A stretch of 64,000 nt of DNA from Pseudonocardia alni (GCF_002813375.1 NZ_PHUJ01000003.1:5394001-5458000); one strand, 5' to 3'; shown: positions 37,647-47,626, numbered from the stretch's first letter. Numbers and translations are program-made. The notes: generated by a model not told the origin, from the letters alone.

Positions 37647-38813
37647 GTGGGCGCCCTCCGGCCGCGGCTGACGCTGCTCGCGACGGCGCTCGTCGCCGCG
37701 GTCGCCGCGCTGCTGCTCTGGCTCGGTTGGATGCTGGTCGGCGCGGTGGTCGCGGGCACCCCGGCGCTGCCCGGGACGGTGTTCGTCGGCGGGGTCGCCG
37801 TGCCTGCCGAGACCGCCCGCGACGCGGTCGCCGCCGCGGCCCGCGCCGAGGTGCTGCGGGCCGGGCTGATCGCGTTCCCGCTGGTCGTCGCGGCCGGGGC
37901 GGTCACGTCCTGGGTGCTGGTCGGGCGGGTGCTGTACCCGCTGCGCCGGGTCGTCGAGACCACCTCGCGGCTCTCGGCGAGCTCGCTCGACGAGCGGGTC
38001 GCGCTCGCCGGTGCCCGTGGCGAGGTCGCCGAGCTGGCCGCCGCCGTCGACGCGATGCTCGACCGGCTGCAGGCCGCGTTCGACGCGCAGTCCCGGTTCG
38101 TCGCCAACGCCGGGCACGAGCTGCGCACCCCGCTCGCGGTGCTGCGCACCGAGATCGACGTGACGCTCCAGGACCCCGACGCCGACGCCGAGGAGCTGCG
38201 CCGGATGGCCGGGGTCGTCCGGGAGGCGGGCCGCCGCTGCGACGAGCTGGTCAGCGGGCTGCTGCTGCTCGCCCGCACCGAGGCCGGGGGAGCGATGCCG
38301 GGCTCCGACCGGGTGCCGGTGGACCTGGCCGCGCTCGTCGCCGCGGAGCTCGCGGCCGTGACCGGGGACGTCGCCGTCCGCGGCCTGGTCGTGCGCACCG
38401 ACCCCCGGCCGGCGACGACCCGGGGGAACGAGCCGCTGCTGCGCCGGATGGTGGCGAACCTGCTGGAGAACGCGGTGCGGCACAACCGCGACGGCGGCTG
38501 GATCGAGGTCGGCTGCGGGACCGGCACGCCCGGGCCGGGGGTCGTGCTGCGGGTCGCGTCGTCCGGGCCGGAGCTGGCCCCGGACAGGGTGGCCGAGCTG
38601 TTCGAGCCGTTCCGGCGGGGCCCGGTGGCCCGTACCGCCCACACCCGCGGCTCCGGGCTGGGGCTGTCGATCGTGCGGTCGGTGGCCACCGCGCACGGCG
38701 GGGCCGTGCACGCCGAGGCGGTGCCCGGTGGGGGACTGGAGGTGCACGTCGCGCTGCCCGACGACAGCACGGCCCCGGAGCCCTCGGGCGGGGCCCCGGT
38801 CCTCGCCCGCTGA
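37647..38813 (+). CDS. Sensor histidine kinase
   Basis: 388 residues: two membrane helices (about 9-33 and 70-95) flanking a short extracytoplasmic loop of about 35 residues, HAMP, a DHp domain with the phosphorylated His in NAGHELRTPLAV, and a HATPase_c domain with N-box NLLENAVRHN and GSGLGLSIV. GTG start at 37647, four bases after the regulator stop. The small sensor loop suggests membrane or envelope sensing. Confidence 0.93.
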   Translation: MGALRPRLTLLATALVAAVAALLLWLGWMLVGAVVAGTPALPGTVFVGGVAVPAETARDAVAAAARAEVLRAGLIAFPLVVAAGAVTSWVLVGRVLYPLRRVVETTSRLSASSLDERVALAGARGEVAELAAAVDAMLDRLQAAFDAQSRFVANAGHELRTPLAVLRTEIDVTLQDPDADAEELRRMAGVVREAGRRCDELVSGLLLLARTEAGGAMPGSDRVPVDLAALVAAELAAVTGDVAVRGLVVRTDPRPATTRGNEPLLRRMVANLLENAVRHNRDGGWIEVGCGTGTPGPGVVLRVASSGPELAPDRVAELFEPFRRGPVARTAHTRGSGLGLSIVRSVATAHGGAVHAEAVPGGGLEVHVALPDDSTAPEPSGGAPVLAR

Positions 38814-38865
38814 CCGGACGCCGACCCGGTCCGGGTGCCTCACCCGGGACGCGGCCCGGGGCGGC

Positions 38866-40137
38866 TCAGCGGGCGCGGGTGGCCAGAGCCGGTTCGAGCA
38901 GCGGGGCGAGCAGCTCGACCTGCCACGGACGGGCGCCGCCGGCGGCCAGGGCGGCCGGGAGGTCGCCGTCGGTGGGCGGGGTCCAGCAGACCCGGCGCAG
39001 CAGGTCGGGCTGCAGCAGGTTCTCCACCGGCACGTCGTGCCGCTCGGAGACCGTGGCCAGTGCCGCGCGGGCGGCGGCGAGCCGGGCCGCGGCGTCGGGG
39101 TCCCGGTCGGCCCAGCGCGACACCGGCGGCGGGCCGTCGGTGGTGGCGGCGCCGCGCGGCAGCTCGGTCTCGGGGAGGTCGGCGGCCCGGCGGAGCGCGT
39201 CGAACCAGTAGCGGGCCAGCCTGCGCTGGGAGCGTCCGCGGAACACCGGCAGCTCGGCCAGTGCCTGCGGGGAGTCGGGGTTGCGCACCGCGGCGTCGAC
39301 GATCGCGGCGTCGGGCAGGACCCGGCCGGGGGCGATGTCGCGCTCGGCGGCGAGGGAGTCACGGGCCTGCCACAGCTCCCGGACCGCGGCGAGCGGGCGG
39401 GGGCGGCGGACCTTGTGGATGCCCGAGGTGCGCCGCCAGGGCTCCGCACGCGGCGGGGACGGCGGGGCGGTGCGGACCGCCTCGAACTCCTGGCGGGCCC
39501 AGTCGAGCTTGCCCTGCTCGTCGAGCATCCGGGTCAGGACCGTGCGCAGGTCGACGAGCACCTCGACGTCGAGCGCGGCGTAGACCAGCCAGTCCTCGGG
39601 GAGCGGGCGGCGCGACCAGTCGGCGGCGCCGTGCCCCTTCTCCAGGCCGAGGCCGAGCAGGTTCTCCACCATCGGCCCGAGCCCGACCCGGGGCAGTCCG
39701 GCCAGCCGGCCGGCGAGCTCGGTGTCGAACAACGACGCCGGGCGCAGGTCCAGCTCGGCCAGGCACGGGAGGTCCTGCGAGGCCGCGTGGAGCACCCACT
39801 CCGGCCCGTCGAGGGCCTCGGCGAGCGGACCCAGCTCGCCGCGCAGCGGGATCGGGTCCACCAGCGCGGACCCGGCCCCGGCACGCCGCAGCTGCACGAG
39901 GTAGGCACGCTGGGAGTACCGGAAGCCGGAGGCGCGCTCCGCGTCGACGGCGACCGGGCCGCTGCCCCCGGCGATCGCCGCCGCCACGCGGGCGAGGTCG
40001 TCGGGGGTCGCGGTGACCGGGGGGAGGCCGTCGGCGGGACGGAGCAGCGGTACCGGATCGGGTGAACCGTCCGGAGTCGCCGAGGCCGGCGGCCGGGTCG
40101 TGTCCGTACCGCCGGCGGCGCCGGTCCCGGGAGTCAG
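38866..40137 (-). CDS. rnd: Ribonuclease D (HRDC domain), probable CTG start
   Basis: 423 residues from the CTG at 40137. DEDD exonuclease: Asp-Glu in VAVDAERASGFRY, Asp in HAASQDLPCL, Tyr/Asp in YAALDVEVL; C-terminal HRDC-like region. Processes tRNA and stable RNA 3' ends. The frame has no ATG, GTG or TTG between the upstream gene's stop and GTG 39987, yet conserved N-terminal family sequence (LLRPADGLPPV) lies upstream of that GTG. The only candidate giving full length is CTG overlapping the upstream TGA as CTGA, the same four-base overlap style used elsewhere here. The fallback is GTG at 39987 (373 residues). Confidence 0.88.
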   Translation of the reverse strand: MTPGTGAAGGTDTTRPPASATPDGSPDPVPLLRPADGLPPVTATPDDLARVAAAIAGGSGPVAVDAERASGFRYSQRAYLVQLRRAGAGSALVDPIPLRGELGPLAEALDGPEWVLHAASQDLPCLAELDLRPASLFDTELAGRLAGLPRVGLGPMVENLLGLGLEKGHGAADWSRRPLPEDWLVYAALDVEVLVDLRTVLTRMLDEQGKLDWARQEFEAVRTAPPSPPRAEPWRRTSGIHKVRRPRPLAAVRELWQARDSLAAERDIAPGRVLPDAAIVDAAVRNPDSPQALAELPVFRGRSQRRLARYWFDALRRAADLPETELPRGAATTDGPPPVSRWADRDPDAAARLAAARAALATVSERHDVPVENLLQPDLLRRVCWTPPTDGDLPAALAAGGARPWQVELLAPLLEPALATRAR

Positions 40138-40880
40138 CGAATGACCCCCGCGCGCATGGCGAGCGCGACCATCTGGGCGCGGTCGCCGGTGCCGAGCTTG
40201 CGGCCGATCCGGGAGAGGTGGCTCTTCACCGTGAGGGCGGAGAGGTTCAGGGCCTCACCGATCTCCTTGTTGGACTGGCCGTCCGCGACGAGCTGCAGCA
40301 CCTCGACCTCGCGGGCCGAGAGCTCGCGCGGGGTGTTGTCGGTGCCCGGCACGCGGGACCCGGTGGCGAGCAGCGGGGCGACCGTCGGGTCGGCGTAGAC
40401 GCCGCCGTCGAGCACCCGCTTGACGCCGTCGGTCACGACCGAGGGCGACGCCGACTTGAGCAGGTAGGCCTGCGCGCCGGCCTGGAACGCCGAGCGGACC
40501 GCGTACGGGTCGTCGGAGGAGGCGAGCACGACCAGTCGGTTCCAGCCGAGCGAGCGGAGCTCGCTGACCAGGTCCAGCCCGCTGCCGTCCGGCAGGGTCA
40601 GGTCGAGGATCGCGAGGTCGCAGGGACCCGCGGCGTGGGCGCGTGCCCGCGCCTCGGTGACCGAGGCGGCCTCGTGCACGGTGCCCGCTCCCATGGAGCG
40701 CAGCCGTCCGGCGATCGCCTCCCGGAGCAGCGGGTGGTCGTCCACGACGAGAACCGAGAACAGCTCCTCCCGCGGCTGCGGGACGATCCCCGGCGAGAGC
40801 ACTGCTCCACCGATCGGAGCGCCACCTGCGGTGGTGCTGCCGGAGCTCTGCGCCGGCACTTGCTGGCCAAGTACAGCCAC
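40134..40880 (-). CDS. LuxR/NarL-family response regulator
   Basis: 248 residues: a Ser/Gly-rich 45-residue N-terminal tail, receiver domain with VVDDHPLLRE and phospho-Asp in LAILDLTLPDGSG, then a LuxR helix-turn-helix (LSAREVEVLQLVADGQSNKEIG, LTVKSHLSRIG). The GTG at 40880 has AGGAAGG nine bases upstream. No kinase is adjacent. It precedes RNase D, whose start overlaps its stop. Confidence 0.9.
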   Translation of the reverse strand: MAVLGQQVPAQSSGSTTAGGAPIGGAVLSPGIVPQPREELFSVLVVDDHPLLREAIAGRLRSMGAGTVHEAASVTEARARAHAAGPCDLAILDLTLPDGSGLDLVSELRSLGWNRLVVLASSDDPYAVRSAFQAGAQAYLLKSASPSVVTDGVKRVLDGGVYADPTVAPLLATGSRVPGTDNTPRELSAREVEVLQLVADGQSNKEIGEALNLSALTVKSHLSRIGRKLGTGDRAQMVALAMRAGVIR

Positions 40881-41112
40881 GTCGTCAACCTTCCTGGAGT
40901 CGGTCGTACGCCCCCGACCAACACCGGAACCCGAGGGACGGAGAGTGGCGCTCGGCCGCCCGGGCGGGTGCCATGGAAGAGATGGTATCCCTCCATGCGG
41001 CCTAACGTCTGGTGTGCATTCGTCTTTCCGGCCTGGAAAGTTACATGCATGTGGGCGCGGTCCCACCCCTCCGGGTGAAAGATTTCCGACGCATGCCGTT
41101 GACCTGCGACGT

Positions 41113-41733
41113 TCAGCCGGGTGATCGGCTCAACGGCACTGCGCCGACCGGCGGCAGACCCGCAGCGGTCGACACCAGGGACGCGAACGCGACGGCGTGT
41201 CGGGACAGATCACCGTCGCTCTCCGTGGGCGACCAGGAGGCGCGCAGCTCGACGTCGTCCTCCCGCGGCGGCCCCTCGCCGGGGCCGACACCGCCGCCGC
41301 TGAGCCCGCCGAAGCGGACCGACGAGGTCTGGGTGACGGTCCCGCCGAGCGCGGTGAACCCGGCGCCGGCGTGCTCGAGCGCGTCGGTCAGCCAGGACCA
41401 GCCGATCCGCGGCAGCATGTCGTCGCCGAGCTGGCCGGGCTCCAGCCGGGCCTGCACGAAGCAGACCAGCCGGAACGTGCCCTCCCAGCGTTCCTGGCCG
41501 TCGGGGTCGTGGAGCAGGATCAACCGGCCGGAGGTGTCCGGCTCGTCGAGGTCGTCGGTCCCGTCGCCGCGGTGCCCGATGTCGGCCTCGACGCTGGTCG
41601 CCCAGCTGTACGGCGCGAGCCGGGGCGGGGCCTCGAGCGGCCGCACCACGAGCTCGGGGCGCGGTCGGACCGACGCGAGCGAGCGGACCGCGCTGCGGAA
41701 CGCTGCTGGTGGTGGTGAGTTCGGGTCCGGCAC
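41113..41733 (-). CDS. DUF3000 family protein
   Basis: 206 residues, no membrane segment. Matches the actinobacterial DUF3000 family in the [30 protein letters not shown] and [16 protein letters not shown] segments; function unknown. The family's gene often sits beside hemE and RNase D, as here. GTG start eight bases after a TAGAGT -10 box, so probably leaderless. Confidence 0.88.
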   Translation of the reverse strand: MPDPNSPPPAAFRSAVRSLASVRPRPELVVRPLEAPPRLAPYSWATSVEADIGHRGDGTDDLDEPDTSGRLILLHDPDGQERWEGTFRLVCFVQARLEPGQLGDDMLPRIGWSWLTDALEHAGAGFTALGGTVTQTSSVRFGGLSGGGVGPGEGPPREDDVELRASWSPTESDGDLSRHAVAFASLVSTAAGLPPVGAVPLSRSPG

Positions 41734-41828
41734 GGCGTCGGACTCTAGGGTGCGACACCCGTCGTCCCTGGCAGGCGCGCCGGGGCGCCCGAGCACCGGC
41801 CCGGTCCGCGTGGGATCATCAGGAGGTC

Positions 41829-42923
41829 ATGACTGCAGGCATCGTCTCCGCACCCCCCGCCCGCCGCGACCTCGCGGGAGCACCGTTCCTCGACGCAGTG
41901 CGCGGTGCGACGCCGTCGCGGCTGCCGGTCTGGTTCATGCGCCAGGCGGGTCGCTCGTTGCCGGAGTACCGGGCTCTGCGCCGGGACAACGCGATGCTCG
42001 AGGCGTGCCTCACCCCGGACCTGACCTGCGAGATCACCCTGCAGCCGGTCCGCCGCCACGACATGGACGCGGCCATCCTGTTCTCCGACATCGTGGTGCC
42101 GCTGTACCTGGCGGGTATCGGGGTGGACATCGTGCCGGGCACCGGCCCCGTCGTGGACTCGCCGGTCCGCACCGCCGCCGACGTCGCGGCGCTGCCCGAG
42201 CTCGCGCCCGAGCAGGTGGCGCGCGTCACCGAGGCGATCGGCCTGCTGCTGCCCGAGCTGGGCCGCGTCCCGCTGATCGGGTTCGCGGGCGCCCCGTTCA
42301 CCCTCGCCTCCTATCTCATCGAGGGCGGCCCGAGCCGCAACCACGAGCGGACCAAGTCCCTCATGCGCTCCGCCCCCGACGTGTGGCACGCCCTGCTCGG
42401 CAAGCTCGCCGTGCTGACCGGCACGTTCCTGCAGCAGCAGGTCGCCGCCGGGGTGGACGCGGTCCAGCTGTTCGACTCCTGGGCGGGCGCGCTGTCCGAG
42501 CGCGACTACCGCGAGTTCGTGCTGCCGCACTCCGCCGCCGTGCTCGGCGCGCTCGCCGGGGCCGGCGTGCCGCGGATCCACTTCGGGGTCGGCACGGCCG
42601 AGCTCCTGGGCGCGATGACCGACGCCGGCGCCGACGTGATCGGCGTCGACTGGCGGACCCCGCTCGACGTCGCGGCCCGACGGGCCGGTGGCGCGGTGCC
42701 CGTGCAGGGCAACCTGGACCCGGCGGTGCTGTTCGCCGGTCAGGAGGCCGTCGACGCCGAGGTCGTGCGGATCGCCGCCGAGGGGGCCCGCACCCGCGGG
42801 CACGTGTTCAACCTCGGCCACGGTGTCCTGCCCCCCACCGACCCGGACGTGATCACCCGGACCGTCGAGACGGTGCACGCCCAGCCCGTGGCCGGGCCGA
42901 CGGGCGACCGTCCGTCGCGATGA
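41829..42923 (+). CDS. hemE: Uroporphyrinogen decarboxylase
   Basis: 364 residues. Converts uroporphyrinogen III to coproporphyrinogen III. Signature [13 protein letters not shown] near residue 36 with catalytic Arg, and [24 protein letters not shown] immediately precedes the ATG at 41829. Stop overlaps the next start (ATGA). Confidence 0.97.
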   Translation: MTAGIVSAPPARRDLAGAPFLDAVRGATPSRLPVWFMRQAGRSLPEYRALRRDNAMLEACLTPDLTCEITLQPVRRHDMDAAILFSDIVVPLYLAGIGVDIVPGTGPVVDSPVRTAADVAALPELAPEQVARVTEAIGLLLPELGRVPLIGFAGAPFTLASYLIEGGPSRNHERTKSLMRSAPDVWHALLGKLAVLTGTFLQQQVAAGVDAVQLFDSWAGALSERDYREFVLPHSAAVLGALAGAGVPRIHFGVGTAELLGAMTDAGADVIGVDWRTPLDVAARRAGGAVPVQGNLDPAVLFAGQEAVDAEVVRIAAEGARTRGHVFNLGHGVLPPTDPDVITRTVETVHAQPVAGPTGDRPSR

Positions 42924-44458
42924 CCCGGGTCGCCGTCGTCGGCGGCGGTGTCTCCGGTCTGGCCTGCGCGCACCGGCTGCGCGCGCTGCTCGGCCCGGCC
43001 GCCGAGATCGTCGTCCTCGAGCAGCGTGACCGGCTCGGCGGTGTGCTGCGCACGGTCGACCTCGCGGGGACGCCCTTCGACGTCGGCGCCGAGGCCTTCC
43101 TCGTCCGCCGCCCCGAGGTCCCCGCGCTGCTCACCGAGATCGGGCTGGCCGACGCGCTCACCCACCCCGCCGCGGCGACGGCGACGATCCGCGCCGGCGG
43201 GCGGACCGTCGGCCTGCCCCGCGGCACCCTGATGGGCGTGCCCGGCCGTGACGCCGACCTCGGGGGAGTGTTGTCCGACGCCGGACGGGCCGCGGTCGCC
43301 GCCGAGCCGACCACGCCGCTGGACTGGGAGCCGGGCACCGACGTCGCGCTCGGAGCGCTGCTGCGCCGCCGGTTCGGCCCCGAGGTCGTCGACCGGATCG
43401 CCGACCCGCTCCTGGGCGGTGTCTACGCCGGGCGGGTCGACCGGCTCGGCCTGCGCGCCACCGTTCCGGCGCTGGCCGCCGCGCTCGACGCCGGGGCCGG
43501 GTCGCTCACCGAGGCGGCCAGTACCGGGATGGCCGCGTCCGGCCAGCGCAGCGGCACCCTCGCCGCCGGGACACCGGCGGCGGGGGGCGGCGCCACCACA
43601 CCGCCGGTCGCCGGGAGCCGGGCCGCCGTGCCGACTGCCGCCGGGGGCTCCGGGGCCGGCCCCTCCGCGGTGCCGCAGCCGGTGGCCGTCGGACCGGTCT
43701 TCGGCGCCGTGCGCGGCGGCTACCGCGAGATGATCGCCGCACTCGTCGCCGCGTCCGGGGCCCGGGTGCGCACCGGCGTCACCGTGCGGGAGCTGCACCG
43801 TCGCCCCGACGGCTGGCGGCTCGTCCTCGGACCGGTCCCGCAGCCGGAGGCGCTCGACGTCGACGCCGTCGTCCTCGCCGTCCCCGCACCCGCCGCCCGC
43901 CGGCTGCTGGAGCCGGTCGCACCGGCCGCGGCCGCCGCGGCCGGGCGGATCGAACTCGCCTCCTCCGCGGTCGTCGCGCTCGCCTTCCGGGCCGCCGACG
44001 TCACCGGCATGCCCGGCACCTCCGGCTGTCTGGTCGCCGCGGACGAGCCCCTGTCGGTCAAGGGCGTCACCCACGCGTCGACGAAGTGGGCCCACCTCGG
44101 TGAGGACGGCCTGGTCCGGCTCCGGGCCTCGATCGGCCGTTTCGGCGAGGAGGCGAGCCTGCAGGTCGACGACGCCGAGCTCGTCGCCCGTGTCCGTGCC
44201 GACCTGGCCGTGCTCGACGGCGTCGACGCCGTCCCGGTCGCGTCGTTCGTGCAGCGCTGGGGCGGCGGTCTGCCGCAGTACGGCGTGGGGCACGGAGCGG
44301 TCGTCGACGCGCTGGAGGCCGCCGTGGCCGCTGTCGGGGGGCTGGAGGTCGCCGGGTCGATGCTGCACGGGGTCGGCGTCCCCGCCTGTGTCGCGACCGC
44401 CCGGGCCGCCGCCGAGCGGCTCGCCCCGGCCCTGCTCGCCGCACGGACCGGTCGCTGA
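42920..44458 (+). CDS. hemY: Coproporphyrinogen III oxidase / protoporphyrinogen oxidase-like (HemY/CgoX)
   Basis: 512-residue FAD enzyme with N-terminal [13 protein letters not shown]. Linked to hemQ, it most likely makes coproporphyrin III in the coproporphyrin-dependent haem pathway of Gram-positives. A low-complexity Ala/Gly/Pro insertion of about 55 residues (about 203-257) makes it longer than relatives (about 450-470). ATG overlaps the hemE stop. Confidence 0.93.
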   Translation: MTRVAVVGGGVSGLACAHRLRALLGPAAEIVVLEQRDRLGGVLRTVDLAGTPFDVGAEAFLVRRPEVPALLTEIGLADALTHPAAATATIRAGGRTVGLPRGTLMGVPGRDADLGGVLSDAGRAAVAAEPTTPLDWEPGTDVALGALLRRRFGPEVVDRIADPLLGGVYAGRVDRLGLRATVPALAAALDAGAGSLTEAASTGMAASGQRSGTLAAGTPAAGGGATTPPVAGSRAAVPTAAGGSGAGPSAVPQPVAVGPVFGAVRGGYREMIAALVAASGARVRTGVTVRELHRRPDGWRLVLGPVPQPEALDVDAVVLAVPAPAARRLLEPVAPAAAAAAGRIELASSAVVALAFRAADVTGMPGTSGCLVAADEPLSVKGVTHASTKWAHLGEDGLVRLRASIGRFGEEASLQVDDAELVARVRADLAVLDGVDAVPVASFVQRWGGGLPQYGVGHGAVVDALEAAVAAVGGLEVAGSMLHGVGVPACVATARAAAERLAPALLAARTGR

Positions 44459-44478
44459 GGGCACCCTCACCGGCCGCG

Positions 44479-44484
44479 TACCAT
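44479..44484 (+). promoter_or_regulatory. -10 box TACCAT upstream of hemQ
   Basis: TACCAT ends seven bases before the ATG at 44492. It implies a leaderless hemQ transcript and rules out the upstream in-frame ATG at 44483, which lies inside the box. Confidence 0.5.
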
Positions 44485-44491
44485 GCCGGAC

Positions 44492-45187
44492 ATGGCCCGC
44501 GTGGACGTCAAAGCGATCAACGACACCATCCGCTACACCATGTGGTCGGTCTTCCGGGTCGAGCCCGGCCGCCTCGGCGACGACCGCTCGGCCGCCGCCC
44601 GCGAGGCGACCGAGTACCTCGACTCGCTCGCCAACAAGGACGTCACCGTCCGCGGCGTCTACGACCTTGCCGGTGTGCGGCACGACGCCGACTACATGAT
44701 CTGGTGGCACGCCTCGGAGATCGAGTCGCTGCAGGCCGCCTACTCCGACCTGCGCCGCACCACCGCGCTCGGCCGGGCGAGCGTGCCGGTCTGGAGCCAG
44801 ACCGCGCTGCACCGCCCGGCGGAGTTCAACAAGAGCCACGTCCCGGCGTTCATGGCCGGTGAGGACCCGAAGCGCTACGTCTGCGTCTACCCGTTCGTCC
44901 GGTCCTACGAGTGGTACCTGCTGCCCGACGCCGAGCGTCGGACGATGCTCGCCGACCACGGCAAGGAGGCCCGGGACTACGCCGACGTGCGCGCCAACAC
45001 CGTCCCGGCCTTCGCCCTCGGCGACTACGAGTGGATCCTGGCCTTCGAGGCCGATGAGCTGTACCGCATCGTCGACCTCATGCGGCACCTGCGCGGCACC
45101 GAGGCCCGTCGCCACGTCCGCGAGGAGATCCCGTTCTACACCGGCCCGCGGGTCGAGGTCGGCGACCTCGTCGCGTCCCTGCCCTGA
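44492..45187 (+). CDS. hemQ: Coproheme decarboxylase HemQ (ChdC)
   Basis: 231 residues, chlorite dismutase-like fold. Last haem step: converts coproheme to haem b using peroxide. The [13 protein letters not shown] segment contains the family's active-site Tyr and the [12 protein letters not shown] strand is typical. Start at 44492 set by the -10 box. Follows hemE-hemY by 33 bases; together they indicate the coproporphyrin route. Ferrochelatase is elsewhere. Confidence 0.95.
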   Translation: MARVDVKAINDTIRYTMWSVFRVEPGRLGDDRSAAAREATEYLDSLANKDVTVRGVYDLAGVRHDADYMIWWHASEIESLQAAYSDLRRTTALGRASVPVWSQTALHRPAEFNKSHVPAFMAGEDPKRYVCVYPFVRSYEWYLLPDAERRTMLADHGKEARDYADVRANTVPAFALGDYEWILAFEADELYRIVDLMRHLRGTEARRHVREEIPFYTGPRVEVGDLVASLP

Positions 45188-45196
45188 CCGGCGGTG

Positions 45197-45218
45197 GGGG
45201 CCGCCGGCCGGCGGCCCC
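45197..45218. terminator. Palindrome between convergent hemQ and msrB
   Basis: A perfect 22-base GC palindrome (GGGGCCGCC... on both strands) in the 30-base gap between convergent stops, reaching the msrB stop codon. Likely shared terminator. Confidence 0.7.
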
Positions 45219-45670
45219 TACTCCGCGGCGGGCTCGAGGGTCAGCGACACCGAGTTGATGCAGTAGCGCAGGTCGGTCGGCGTGCCGTAGCCCTCCCCGG
45301 CGAACACGTGGCCCAGGTGGCCGTGGCAGGTCGCGCACAGCACCTCGGTGCGCGTCATGCCGAGGCTGGAGTCGGTGCGCTCGATGACGGCCTCACCCGC
45401 GAGCGGGGTGAAGAACGACGGCCACCCGCAGTGCGACTCGAACTTGGAGTCGCTGCGGAACAGCTCCGCCCCGCAGGCCCGGCAGCGGTAGACGCCGGTG
45501 GTGGTCGTGTCGGTGTACTCACCGGTGAACGGGCGCTCGGTCCCGGCCTTGCGGAGCACCTCGTACTCGTCCGGGCTGAGCTGGGCCCGCCACTCGTCGT
45601 CGGTCTTCTGCACCGGCGCCGCCGGGAGCTCGGCGTCGGAGGTGGTGGTGTTGCGGCTGAACAGACCCAT
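45218..45670 (-). CDS. msrB: Peptide-methionine (R)-S-oxide reductase
   Basis: 150 residues. Zinc Cys pairs CRAC and CATC, substrate region [17 protein letters not shown] and the catalytic Cys in RYCINSVSL are intact. Repairs oxidised methionine. ATG start; N-terminal 20 residues not conserved. Confidence 0.95.
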   Translation of the reverse strand: MGLFSRNTTTSDAELPAAPVQKTDDEWRAQLSPDEYEVLRKAGTERPFTGEYTDTTTTGVYRCRACGAELFRSDSKFESHCGWPSFFTPLAGEAVIERTDSSLGMTRTEVLCATCHGHLGHVFAGEGYGTPTDLRYCINSVSLTLEPAAE

Positions 45671-45712
45671 GCATCCACGGTAACCCGTTGATCGGTCGTG
45701 TGCCGCCGGTCG

Positions 45713-45994
45713 TCAGACCCAGGTGGCGACGACGAACCCGGCCGCGTTCGCGATGACCCAGGCCGCGACGAGCAACAGCAGCACCGTCACCCCGACGGCG
45801 GCGGCGCGCTGCGGCCCCCGGAGCCGGTTCGCCGACTCCGCGAAGTCCCCGACGCCGCGGATGTAGCCCTCCACCGAGCACGACGGCACGCGCTGCATGC
45901 GGTCCAGGTGCGCGGCGAACGCCCGCGCCTCCGGGTCCTCCGGGTCGAGGCCCAGCAGGTCGTCGTCGAACCGGGGGGACCGGTCGGAACTCAT
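45713..45994 (-). CDS. Small membrane protein
   Basis: 93 residues: acidic N-terminal half (DDDLLGLDPEDPEARAF) and one C-terminal membrane helix (about 66-90). Family not recognised; resembles short actinobacterial proteins with a tail anchor. ATG at 45994 follows a TATCGT -10 box by six bases (leaderless). Confidence 0.7.
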   Translation of the reverse strand: MSSDRSPRFDDDLLGLDPEDPEARAFAAHLDRMQRVPSCSVEGYIRGVGDFAESANRLRGPQRAAAVGVTVLLLLVAAWVIANAAGFVVATWV

Positions 45995-46000
45995 GGGCAC

Positions 46001-46023
46001 ACGATAGATGCCGGGGGTAGGTT
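46001..46023. promoter_or_regulatory. Back-to-back divergent -10 boxes
   Basis: TATCGT on the minus strand (46006-46001) and TAGGTT on the plus strand (46018-46023), each six bases from a start codon, with 11 bases between them. Both promoters are leaderless type and their -35 regions would lie in the opposite gene. Confidence 0.45.
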
Positions 46024-46029
46024 CGCCGG

Positions 46030-47055
46030 GTGGCGAGCCGTGAGGTCGTGATGCTGCAGGTGGACGGGCCCGACGGGCCGCGTGACGTCCGCCTGACCAG
46101 CCCGGACAAGGTCGTGTTCGGCGAGCTCGGCATCACCAAGCGCGAGGTGGTCGAGTACTACGTCGCGGTGGGGGAGCCCATGACCGCCGCGCTGCGCGAC
46201 CGCCCCACCAACCTGAAGCGGTTCAACTCCGGGGTGGCCGGCGAGCCGTTCTTCGTCAAACGCGTCCCGAAGGGCGCGCCGGACTGGGTGCGGACCTGCA
46301 CGGTGACCTTCCCCAGCGGCCGTACCGCCGAGTCGGTGTCGGTCACCGAGCCCGCGACGATCGCCTGGGCGGCGAACCTCAACACCCTCGACTTCCACCC
46401 GTGGCCGGTCCGCTGCGCCGACACCGAGCACCCCGACGAGCTGCGCATCGACCTCGACCCGCAGCCGGGCACCGACTTCGGCGACGCCGTCGTCGTCGCG
46501 CAGACGCTGCGCGAGGTCCTCGCCGAGGCCGGGCTGACCGGGTGGGCCAAGACCTCCGGCGGGCGGGGCGTGCACGTCGCCTGCCCGATCCGGCCCGAGT
46601 GGGATTTCGTCGAGGTCCGGCACGCGGTGATCGCGATCGCCCGCCGCGTCTGCCGGCGCATCCCGGAGCTGGCCACCGTGGACTGGTGGAAGGAGGAGCG
46701 TGGCGAGCGGGTCTTCCTCGACTACAACCAGGCCGCCCGCGACCGCACCATCGCCTCGGCCTGGTCGGTGCGCGGGCTGCCCGCCGCGACCGTCTCCATG
46801 CCGGTCACCTGGGACGACCTCGGCGAGGTCGACCCCGCCGAGTTCACCCTGCGCACCGTGCCCGGTCTGCTGGGGCGCCACGGCGACCCGCACGCCGGCG
46901 CGGGTGAGGAGCGGGGGAGCTGCGCGACCGCGCTGGAGTGGTACGCCGAGGACGAGGCCGAACGGGGGCTGGGGGACCTGCCGTACCCGCCGGAGTACCC
47001 GAAGATGCCCGGCGAGCCGCTGCGGGTGCAGCCGAGCCGGGCGCGCAAGCAGTGA
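46030..47055 (+). CDS. Stand-alone LigD-like primase-polymerase 1
   Basis: 341 residues of the archaeo-eukaryotic primase-type polymerase domain of LigD. Catalytic Asp pair in LRIDLDPQPG (about 139-141), SGGRGVHV and ERVFLDYNQAARDRT are visible. Extends DNA/RNA ends in NHEJ or repair. No ligase or nuclease domain fused and no Ku next to it. GTG start after TAGGTT. Confidence 0.93.
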   Translation: MASREVVMLQVDGPDGPRDVRLTSPDKVVFGELGITKREVVEYYVAVGEPMTAALRDRPTNLKRFNSGVAGEPFFVKRVPKGAPDWVRTCTVTFPSGRTAESVSVTEPATIAWAANLNTLDFHPWPVRCADTEHPDELRIDLDPQPGTDFGDAVVVAQTLREVLAEAGLTGWAKTSGGRGVHVACPIRPEWDFVEVRHAVIAIARRVCRRIPELATVDWWKEERGERVFLDYNQAARDRTIASAWSVRGLPAATVSMPVTWDDLGEVDPAEFTLRTVPGLLGRHGDPHAGAGEERGSCATALEWYAEDEAERGLGDLPYPPEYPKMPGEPLRVQPSRARKQ

Positions 47056-47294
47056 GGCGGGCGGGCGAGGACGGGCCCGTCGACGGTGTCCGGCACTCGA
47101 AGTGGTACGAGTACAGGACCAACACGCTGCTCTCCGGTGAGCAGAGCGCCCTCGCCGATCTGGTGCAGGGTGACCTCTTCCGCGCCGAGGTGGTCGTCGG
47201 GCAGCCCTACACCCACGGCAACACGATGGGCGGCTCGACCACCGCGCCCACCCTGGCGATCACCACGATCACCAGGACCGGGTCGGCGAACTGA
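47052..47294 (+). CDS. Small hypothetical protein coupled to LigD-like polymerase 1
   Basis: 80 residues. GTG overlaps the polymerase stop (GTGA). Third codon positions are almost all G/C, which supports coding. Contains HSKWYEYRTNTLL and a Thr-rich C-terminus ending TTAPTLAITTITRTGSAN. Family not recognised; might be an accessory factor. Confidence 0.6.
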   Translation: MRRAGEDGPVDGVRHSKWYEYRTNTLLSGEQSALADLVQGDLFRAEVVVGQPYTHGNTMGGSTTAPTLAITTITRTGSAN

Positions 47295-47370
47295 CCTGGG
47301 TCCACGCCCCGCCCGGCCCCCTCGTCCGACGGGGCCGGGCGGGGCGCCCGGGGTGGCACAATCGTCTGCC

Positions 47371-47565
47371 ATGTACGCGGTCATCGACGACGGCCCCTAC
47401 GCCGGCGAGCAGGTGCGCATCGACCCCGACGCCACGGGCCGTCCGCCGCGGACGATCGAGCTGTCCGACCCCGGTGGGGACCCGAGGGGCTACGTCCTGA
47501 TCGGTCCGCACGCCGACGCCGACCGGTGGATCTACCGGCGCGCCCGGGGCGACATCGACGAGTGA
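47371..47565 (+). CDS. Small conserved-looking protein
   Basis: 64 residues, acidic, starts MYAVIDDGPYAGEQV and contains a GYVLIGPHADADRWIY segment; no membrane helix. Codon bias supports coding. Not recognised. Confidence 0.65.
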   Translation: MYAVIDDGPYAGEQVRIDPDATGRPPRTIELSDPGGDPRGYVLIGPHADADRWIYRRARGDIDE

Positions 47566-47626
47566 TCACCGGTGGTGGAGCGCAGCGTCCGTGGGGCGGG
47601 CCGGATCCTCCACGACGGGTGATCAC
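47562..47626. terminator. Inverted repeat between convergent genes
   Basis: GTGATCACC pairs with GGTGATCAC, and inner GTGGTGGAG nearly pairs with CTCCACGAC. It spans the two stop codons and likely terminates both transcripts. Confidence 0.55.
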
